Below, piece after piece: positions 57,801 to 64,000 of a DNA stretch of 64,000 bases. The position numbers and the translations under genes were made by a program. Source of the stretch: Syngnathus acus (lineage: Eukaryota > Chordata > Actinopteri > Syngnathiformes > Syngnathidae); NCBI RefSeq assembly GCF_901709675.1, contig NC_051100.1:4774001-4838000 (forward strand), read 5' to 3'. The stretch's first letter is position 1, and every line of letters begins with the position of its first letter. A model generated the notes under the pieces. The model was not told the origin of the DNA, made no database searches, and worked only from the letters and a program-made list of their open reading frames with translations.

Positions 57801-57874
57801 TCTTTCAGTGTGCGGTGGGCACCACAGGGCAGAAGTCCATCTCCCGGGTCATCGACTATCTGGAGCACTGCTAA
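50690..57874 (+). CDS. wapl: WAPL cohesin release factor (19 coding exons)
   Basis: Exons: 50690-51029, 51190-51853, 51923-52224, 52538-52668, 53452-53547, 54116-54286, 54411-54547, 55243-55354, 55432-55662, 55746-55857, 55952-56049, 56151-56227, 56303-56484, 56598-56713, 56797-57030, 57099-57309, 57413-57501, 57577-57672, 57809-57874. They give 3465 nt, 1154 residues (human about 1190). It starts [14 protein letters not shown]. Three FGF motifs, which contact PDS5 and cohesin in this family, are at 72-74 ([10 protein letters not shown]), 353-355 ([10 protein letters not shown]) and 382-384 ([10 protein letters not shown]). The helical WAPL domain begins about residue 545 ([10 protein letters not shown]) and runs to [10 protein letters not shown] at the C-terminus. 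The nuclear protein opens the cohesin ring and releases it from chromatin. The N-terminal third is low-complexity and the most diverged part. Confidence 0.95.
52669..52674 (+). other. wapl: wapl splice donor GTCCGT (tandem GTNNGT)
   Basis: The reading frame requires the exon to end at 52668 (…GGG-CCC-AAA-AAG) to join in phase with TCC-CCT-GCA. The used donor is thus GTCCGT, with a textbook GTGAGT four bases downstream at 52673. Use of the downstream site would add four bases and shift the frame. Confidence 0.7.
54813..54845 (+). repeat. T homopolymer run
   Basis: About 33 consecutive T in a wapl intron, flanked by …GCCATGCC and CCTCAAAAGG. It may be the tail of a retroposed sequence, but no body was recognised; length may be uncertain in assembly. 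Confidence 0.85.
55355..55360 (+). other. wapl: Second wapl splice donor GTCCGT
   Basis: The exon ending …TCG-CAG-CAC-CCG at 55354 must be phase 0 to join AAC-CTC-GCC. This again makes GTCCGT the donor, with another GT four bases on (GTAGCA). It is the second instance in this gene. Confidence 0.65.
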
Positions 57875-58609
57875 CAGCAGAGCCTAAGACTGACGCGCCG
57901 ACCGCACGCCCAAAGGGACGTGTCGGGGGGGTATCTGGCCGGAACCACGGGGCAGTGGGAGGGGGGGCGCGCCAGGCGACCTGCACACACAACTGAACCA
58001 AAGCCAGCGCTCGCCGTCGACGTTCACGGTGGCGGAAACGTCAAGAAGAGGCAACATTTACCAATTTCCCAGATGGTCTCCCCCCTTTTTTTCTTTCTTC
58101 TATTTTCCACATCAAAAGCCAAGAGTCAATTTGCTGAGCACCACTTTGATGCATGTCGCAAGGATGTCTCAATGCCTTCACTGGCTCATATTTGCAGCAG
58201 AATGTCAAGGGGGCAAGTCTTAATCCATTTTGGAGTTTTATGTTCTCACATTGCCCTTTTTATTCATTCTCCTTTTGAGGGCCTTTTTCTTTGAATTTTA
58301 CGATTTCTGGATCAGCTTTGAATGGAAGCGGGGCTCTTTATTAAGTGACAATGGCTCAGCCCGGAGATCTTTTAGCGCCCGTGAGTGTGTTTTAGCTTAT
58401 TTAAATCCAACAACGCAGTACATAGTCTCACAATGAATTTTAACCTTGCCGATGTGAATTACTGTGTGCAGGTTTTTTTCTTATGCGAATCATATTTTAA
58501 TTTAATTATCTCCTTTTTATTGTAGCGTCTAAAATCTTGATTATGTCATTGGACAGCACAGTGGCTGGACATACTGTCGGCAGAATGGACCACAGGGCAT
58601 TTTAGCCAC

Positions 58610-58683
58610 TCAACTCACTGGCGTCGTCGTTTAAGTCACTCAGCTCTCAACTCACTGGCGTCGTCGTTTAAGTCACTCAGCCG
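58610..58683 (+). repeat. 37-bp tandem duplication
   Basis: Two adjacent copies of a unit starting TCAACTCACTGGCGTCGTCG (58610-58646 and 58647-58683), differing only in the last two bases. This is a recent local duplication in the wapl 3' UTR. Confidence 0.9.
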
Positions 58684-58744
58684 AACTGACTGACTGGCTG
58701 AATTGTGATGTATGAATTCATTTGTGTGCAAAATGACTGAGCTT

Positions 58745-58800
58745 GTGGATAGCATGTTTGCCTCGCAGGCAGGAGTTCTGGGTTTGATTCTGGCTGTTCT
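58745..58800 (+). repeat. SINE fragment with tRNA-like boxes
   Basis: GTGGATAGCATGTTTGCCTC followed by GGGTTTGATTCTGGC resemble A and B boxes of a tRNA-derived SINE. Spacing is right, but the body is short and decayed, so it is not a functional tRNA gene. Confidence 0.55.
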
Positions 58801-59419
58801 CAAGCTTCCCATTTCCTCATAAGCATCACGGATGAATGAATGTTTCTTTTTAGGTAAGGAAAATTGATTTGTTTTGAAACATGCTTTCTGTATATCCAGC
58901 CACCTGCCCAACCGTACACAAATATTTATACCCCCCCATCGCCCCAAGCACCAACCAACCCCGTGTTGTCATTCTAGCCATGCCCAAATTGGTGAGCGTC
59001 ATCGGCTCGGCCTACGGGCCTCCAGCCCTCAGTTATGAACTTTGACCTTTGCAAAATGTCTGCTCTGTATGGAATTGTAGAATATAAATACTGATGTACA
59101 TAAGCAATGAATGGACTTTGACAAAGATGCTTAGACTACTTTTTGCCCCCCCTTCTACCTCCTTCCTTCCCTCCCTCCCTAAGCTGATATTTTTATTTTA
59201 TACAATATTTCTGTCATTTGGAAAAAGAAAAAAGGAGCGAGGAAAAAAAAAATGTTTTTACCCATTTTGTGTAAATAGTTATGGAAAAAGTAAAAAAAAA
59301 AACTCGCATTCAATTGTTTTATTTCTACTTTTATCGTGCCAGTAATTAGCCAGTTAGCTTGAATCTACTTAGTATTCATGCTACAATATACTTGCTGAAA
59401 TTAAATTACTACGGTTGTA

Positions 59420-61400
59420 GCTTGACCACATTTAAAAAAAAATTCCCGAGCTGTCGTGTCTAATTGTTTTAAACTTTCTAGCAAAAATTAGACATACGAG
59501 AGCTATATGACAGCTGTGAACTCAACTCACTTCACTATAGGCAACATTTTGGCAGATTGAACAAGAAAAAAGGAAGCTTCAAGTTGTTTAAAACGACTTT
59601 ACTGTCAAAAAGAGAATAGCATACAATTGTTTTGAGTTACAAGCATGATCACAGACATTTTTTCTCCTTTTCAGTTCATGTCACATTTACAAATGTCGAT
59701 AATGAGATTTTTAGAGGAATTCTGATAACTGATTAATCCGAGTAATTAAAAAGTATATAATGAACATTTATTTTTAATGCCAACATGATTTACAGGCAGA
59801 ATGCCTTCATTTCTGTCTTATGTGGGGTAAAAAAAGCACAAAAATGACCCATTTTGTTTATTTTAAGATTGTTGATATCTGATTAATAGGTTGAGGGCAT
59901 AGTTGGTAATTTAATTTTTCAAAAAAGCAGAAATTGGGGACTAGTCACATCACTTCACTCAGACTCGATTTGACTTGCGACTCGTTTCAATCAACCACCA
60001 ACCTGACAACGTGGTCAGCAACTTAATTCGTCATCACAAACCCCACAAGACAGGTAAAATAACTTCACAGATTAGCTAGCGATCTGAACATTGTTTGGGA
60101 CAAGTGAAATTTGATTGTGCACATTTAATGCAGCTAACTGAGCAAGGAATTTATCCAAACCGACTGCAGCTCTGTGAAACTAAGCTAGCCATGGTTAGCG
60201 AGCTCGACAGTTTCGCTGGTTAAACACTTAATGATGATTCTGCATTACTGGGAAAGCAATAAAGTGGCAAATTAAACACCGTGGCAATGATACTCTTGAA
60301 ACTTTACCATAAAAAAAGCGATCGTTATTTAAGCATAGACATTGATACATAGCGTCCAATGGCAGAGCCCTTTTTCTGGTGGTGAGGATGTCCGCCATAT
60401 TTGATGTGGCAGGCCCCCTAAACTAATGCACGTCAAATTAAAAAAGTGCACCAAGGCGATGCCGATAATACTCATTTGGGCGCAATTAATTAGATTTAGG
60501 TTATAGATTGGCACGAGAATTTTTTTTTAAATAAAATGAGTATTTTACATTTTTTATGCCCTCATTATGCATATTTAAATATTTATCACCAGCTTTGCAA
60601 AAAATGAAATGATTACTCTCGAGAAAGGTAAGTGTAGAAATTCATTTTTATACGTTGTTTATCTTTTAATTTTCAGTGATGTCATTTTTAATTTGGAGAG
60701 TGTACTTTTTGGAGTACGATCGGTGAAAAATTAATATGTAATTGTATTGCTCATAAGCAGACAGACCTCCCTCTGGACTAATTCCATTTCCGGTTCTATG
60801 GTCATCGTTACACATCTCTCCCCCACTTCCCCCTTTGCCATCACTGCTCTCTTTTTTGTAGCCTTTTTTCTAATGCCGATGGAGCCGATGAAGTGGGCCT
60901 CCGTCTCCCCCTCCCCGTCCCTCCACCTACCTCATAGAATTTTTACGGGATGCCAGCCGCTCCGAGGGAGCACAGAGAGCGAAGATGAGGTGAAATGATG
61001 CCGCCGCCGCTGTTGCGCCACCTCGGGATTAATTTGGGAGCTGTCAATCAAAACGTCTCGCCAGCATCCACTTCTGGCTTTACCGGTCCACACAGCCACG
61101 GACGGACGGGCATGCTTGAGCCTACAGGTGTTTTCATACTCTCTCGGTACCACTGGGGGGTGTTAGTGCTCTGCATTGATCTCTGTGTATGTATTTTTTT
61201 TGCACACAACCTCATCAGCGGTGTTGCCCACTTGCTGATTTGCCCTCAAGCTGTCAGGACGCTCATCTTTGAAGAGTTACGTTGCCTCATTTCGCTTATA
61301 CAATCCGCTGAAATGTGCACACGTGCAGCCAATCAGTGTTTTTTTTTTCAAATAATTACGACCGTCAATTTTTGTTTATTTATGTATATGTTGTCTTTAG
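59420..61400. other. Intergenic DNA downstream of wapl
   Basis: AT-rich with no recognisable gene. A C/T-rich segment near 60815-60930 yields a longish open frame with no family match and is probably compositional. Confidence 0.45.
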
Positions 61401-61408
61401 AGAACATT

Positions 61409-61850
61409 GAGCAGGGGTCATCAACATTTTTGAACATGAGAGCTGCTCCCTATCCATTAGATGCATGTCTGTCCAATAAAAGACAATTTTATACGTATAG
61501 CGGTGGAGCAACACATGTAGACAGACAATATCACAATACTCACAGTAATGTATTCTTTATCCTCAGTGGAAAAAATGACTAATGTTATATCTTACTACAA
61601 AATACAATACGACTTACTCTATATTTCACAACAGCTGCAGCTGTAACAAAGCACTATAAAAATAACAGAGCGCTACAACCACAAAGACAGTAGACACCAA
61701 TGGAACAATAACAACATAGTCGAAAGGTTACGAGCTCCAGTTAGGATGCGAGCGGCAGCATTTTGGACTGACCAAGTGGAGAAGCTCTAGGAAGGACTCA
61801 ATTACAGTCGTCAAGCCGAGCTGTAACGAAGGCATGGATTGCCGTTTCTT
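61409..61850 (+). repeat. Dispersed repeat fragments
   Basis: GCAGGGGTCATCAACATTTT (61411-61430) resembles the terminal repeat of hAT-like elements in vertebrates. GGATGCGAGCGGCAGCATTT (about 61744-61763) with the bases after it resembles another abundant fish repeat. Neither has clear boundaries or duplications here. Confidence 0.35.
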
Positions 61851-61909
61851 ACCTTAGCCAGCTGTCAAAGTCTGGGGAGGTTTGTCGGAACAGGAAATCC
61901 ATTTGTGTA

Positions 61910-62230
61910 GTTTCCTGCCTGTGTGTGCGTGTTGGTAATTTTGTGTATATGAGTGCGTGCGCACATGTCTGTCTGAATAACCGTGGGAGTGTTATGTGTA
62001 TCCATGTGTTTTTCTGCATGTTAATAATAAAAATAATAGAGTGTAAGTGAGTGTGGGTCAGTGAGTGTGTGTGCTTCTGTTAGGAGGATTATGTCGAAGC
62101 GTGTGCTTTTGTGTGGGTGTATAACTGTGGGATGGTTATGTGTTATTGTGCATGGATGTGTGTAAAGGTAATTTGTGAGTGTGCGTGTGAATGTTCTATC
62201 AAGCTGTGTTTTTTAGCCTTGTTAGTAGTT
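61910..62230 (+). repeat. Low-complexity TG-rich region
   Basis: Sequence dominated by GTGTG, GTGAGTG and TGTGTGCG words without a fixed unit. It probably derives from an eroded TG microsatellite. Confidence 0.6.
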
Positions 62231-62249
62231 TGAGGAGTGTTATGTTCAT

Positions 62250-63412
62250 CTGTGCGTTGCTTGCAATAATAGCTGTAGCTTTGGCGAGCGCCTTGTAGGC
62301 CAGTCGCTAACCACCTGTGTTGGTTTTCAAGTGGTGATATTTTGTGACATTTAACTGTAACTGTGGTTTGATGAGTTACTGGAAAAGGGGCACATTTCAC
62401 TGGAATGCGTTACGTCGTAACACGTGAGCCCAAAATGCCACATTGTTTTTGTCCAAAAGAAATTTTGAACATGTTTGTGAGAAGAAAACAGTCTGCAACT
62501 GTTTTTGGAATCCTGGCAAAATACCAACAGTTTTCTATGTGGAAAAACCCGTTGCTTAGTGAGATACGGGCTTCAATGTTTTTCTCAACCACTCTTGAGA
62601 TGTTACTAAGGAACAACAAGAGGGAAGGCCATGAAGCATTTTAAAGTTAAGAAATAAAAATAAGTATAGTTTGTTCCTCAGGGTGAGTAGAAAGTTTCCA
62701 CAAAGCAAAAAAAAAAAAGCATTGATTCGTTTATTAGCGTTTCAGCTAATTCACTCTCGGTCTGTTTACGGTTACTTTTTTCTTCTGAACCGACAGAATC
62801 AGAATCAGCGAGCGAGCGAGGGGTTGTTTTCTTCCTGTTAGGGATTCCGGATCCAACTCGCGACATGAGTTAGTTAATTCCCCGTGTGAGTGTTGGCAGT
62901 TTATAGCACGACTGAATTTTATTTTTTTTATTTTTTTTTAAAGCTCACTTCTCCCCATGCAAGACTTTGCGAGGATTCATGTTGACATCAACCAAACATT
63001 GCCAATCATGAAGGCTCTTCAAATAAAAGGTCAGATTTTTTTTTGCAAAAATTTGAACTATAATAATAATAACAATACAGTTACAGTAACCCTGCTCCAT
63101 TTATTTTACAGTTACCCATTTTCAGGTCACTTGGTTTATAAGTGTAATTCCACAACTGACCGCAGATAGAAAAATAACAAGAAAGGAAGTATTTTAGCAT
63201 ATCTTATTTGTCTCATTATTAACTAGAATCCTGCTTTTTACGCCTACACAAAGGGACGTCTGTTGCTTCCTTTTATAATGTACAAAGATGGACATGATTA
63301 TTGAAGGAAAAAAAGCTTTGATAACATTTGCAGTTGCGAAGCTCGCTCGCAGCAGACATGTCATTGTCTTGGTTTTAGGGTAACTAGCGGCCAGGAACAG
63401 AGCAAGACATCT
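62250..63412. other. Intergenic DNA with no recognised gene
   Basis: Short open frames only. The segment 62410-62645 is open on both strands for about 70-80 codons but shows no known domain. Confidence 0.4.
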
Positions 63413-63800
63413 TCAATTCAGCATTTCCTGAAAAGAGCGGCAGATGCATTATTAATAAGGGCCAATCATGTTTATTCATGACCCCGGGCAGTCCCGATTC
63501 AAACGTGTGAAAAGCGGCTTTGCTTTTGGACAGAGCATATGCACCAGATTAGATTGGGTGTTCGGTGTAACGCGCAAATAATAAGTGTCCTTACTTCATC
63601 TAATTATCTGCAAGCTCCAAAATGTGATCATTCATTCATCTTGTTTTCATCCCAAAGCCCACCTCATTAAACCTTATCCTCGATCGTGTATAATTACTGG
63701 ACAAATCTGCTTTAATAGCATTCGAAACATGCCCTCAGCCACATTATTTGCTCTTATTTTATGGTGATTATTATACTCTGCCGCTTTTCATTTTATTTCG
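63412..63800. promoter_or_regulatory. Candidate conserved non-coding element
   Basis: A balanced-composition, repeat-free block with many homeodomain-type cores, for example CATCTAATTATCTGC near 63598-63612 and GTATAATTACTGG near 63688-63700. It differs in texture from the simple-sequence-rich surroundings and is unlikely to be coding, with stops in all frames. Enhancer function is a guess from motif density. Confidence 0.25.
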
Positions 63801-64000
63801 AAGCAACAGTTGCGTCAATGTTCAGAAATTATTCAAAGTGCTCCAACCCCGGCAACCTCTCTCTGTTACGTCTGGTTTACAAAAGGCCTCGATTTAGATT
63901 TACATCATACAGTGGTTTTTTTTTTTTCTTTCAACCTTTGCAGTTGATACAAAAAAGTAAATTAACGTAACGTCAACTGTGTTTGTGATTTTGATTGGTT

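Larger units (their letters stand above)
57875..59420 (+). other. wapl: wapl 3' UTR
   Basis: No coding exon. A 37-bp direct tandem duplication lies at 58610-58683 and a SINE-like segment at 58745-58800. An AT-rich end (59080-59345) has long A runs, and ATTAAA at 59400-59405 is a possible poly(A) signal. An AATAAA lies further out at 60258-60263. Confidence 0.45.

Noticed and set aside
60995-61582. 195-codon plus-strand frame
   Set aside because: It runs into repeat-like sequence after 61409, has no recognisable domain and shows no coding-type third-position bias.

Overview
This window is nuclear DNA from a vertebrate, most likely a ray-finned (teleost) fish. The genes are split by GT-AG introns, their coding exons have GC-rich third positions, and the introns are short and AT-rich. 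Microsatellites are frequent, and the interspersed repeats are tRNA-derived SINEs, hAT-type DNA transposons and MITEs of the kind common in fish. I see no prokaryotic features, CRISPR array or defence island. The five genes are conserved vertebrate genes that I recognised from translated exons; splice phase agrees at every junction.

Layout, left to right. (1) Positions 1 to about 130 look like the 3' end of an unidentified plus-strand gene. (2) sf3b5 (+, CDS 845-1105) has an intron in its 5' UTR. (3) phactr2 (-) has 13 coding exons between 12977 and 5304 and an alternative N-terminal exon at 17675-17816. It converges on sf3b5. (4) A CpG-rich block near 18540-18880 probably holds the plekha1 start and possibly a divergent phactr2 start. 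(5) plekha1/TAPP1 (+, CDS 21631-29389) has 11 coding exons for the main product plus alternative 3' coding exons. (6) A 3-4 kb gap follows, holding a hAT transposon copy with target-site duplications. (7) htra1 (+, CDS 34015-47439) has 9 coding exons and encodes a 473-residue secreted serine protease with all catalytic residues. (8) wapl (+, CDS 50690-57874) has 19 coding exons and encodes a 1154-residue cohesin-release factor with all three FGF motifs. (9) From about 59420 to the end I find no gene, but there are repeats and a possible conserved non-coding block.

The genes do not form an operon or a single pathway. They act in splicing (sf3b5), actin and PP1 regulation (phactr2), PI(3,4)P2 signalling (plekha1), extracellular proteolysis and TGF-beta modulation (htra1), and sister-chromatid cohesion (wapl). 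The order is informative for synteny. sf3b5 with phactr2 matches human 6q24, and plekha1 with htra1 matches human 10q26. wapl lies at human 10q23, so the window joins blocks that are separate in human.

The observations most worth following are: overlapping or shifted reading frames in the last plekha1 exon; the long-form phactr2 first coding exon; two tandem GTCCGT splice donors in wapl; a hAT copy with exact 8-bp duplications and a nested repeat; a 17-bp perfect inverted repeat; and a scatter of CTCF-like motifs. I did not find a previously undescribed system, and I do not claim one.
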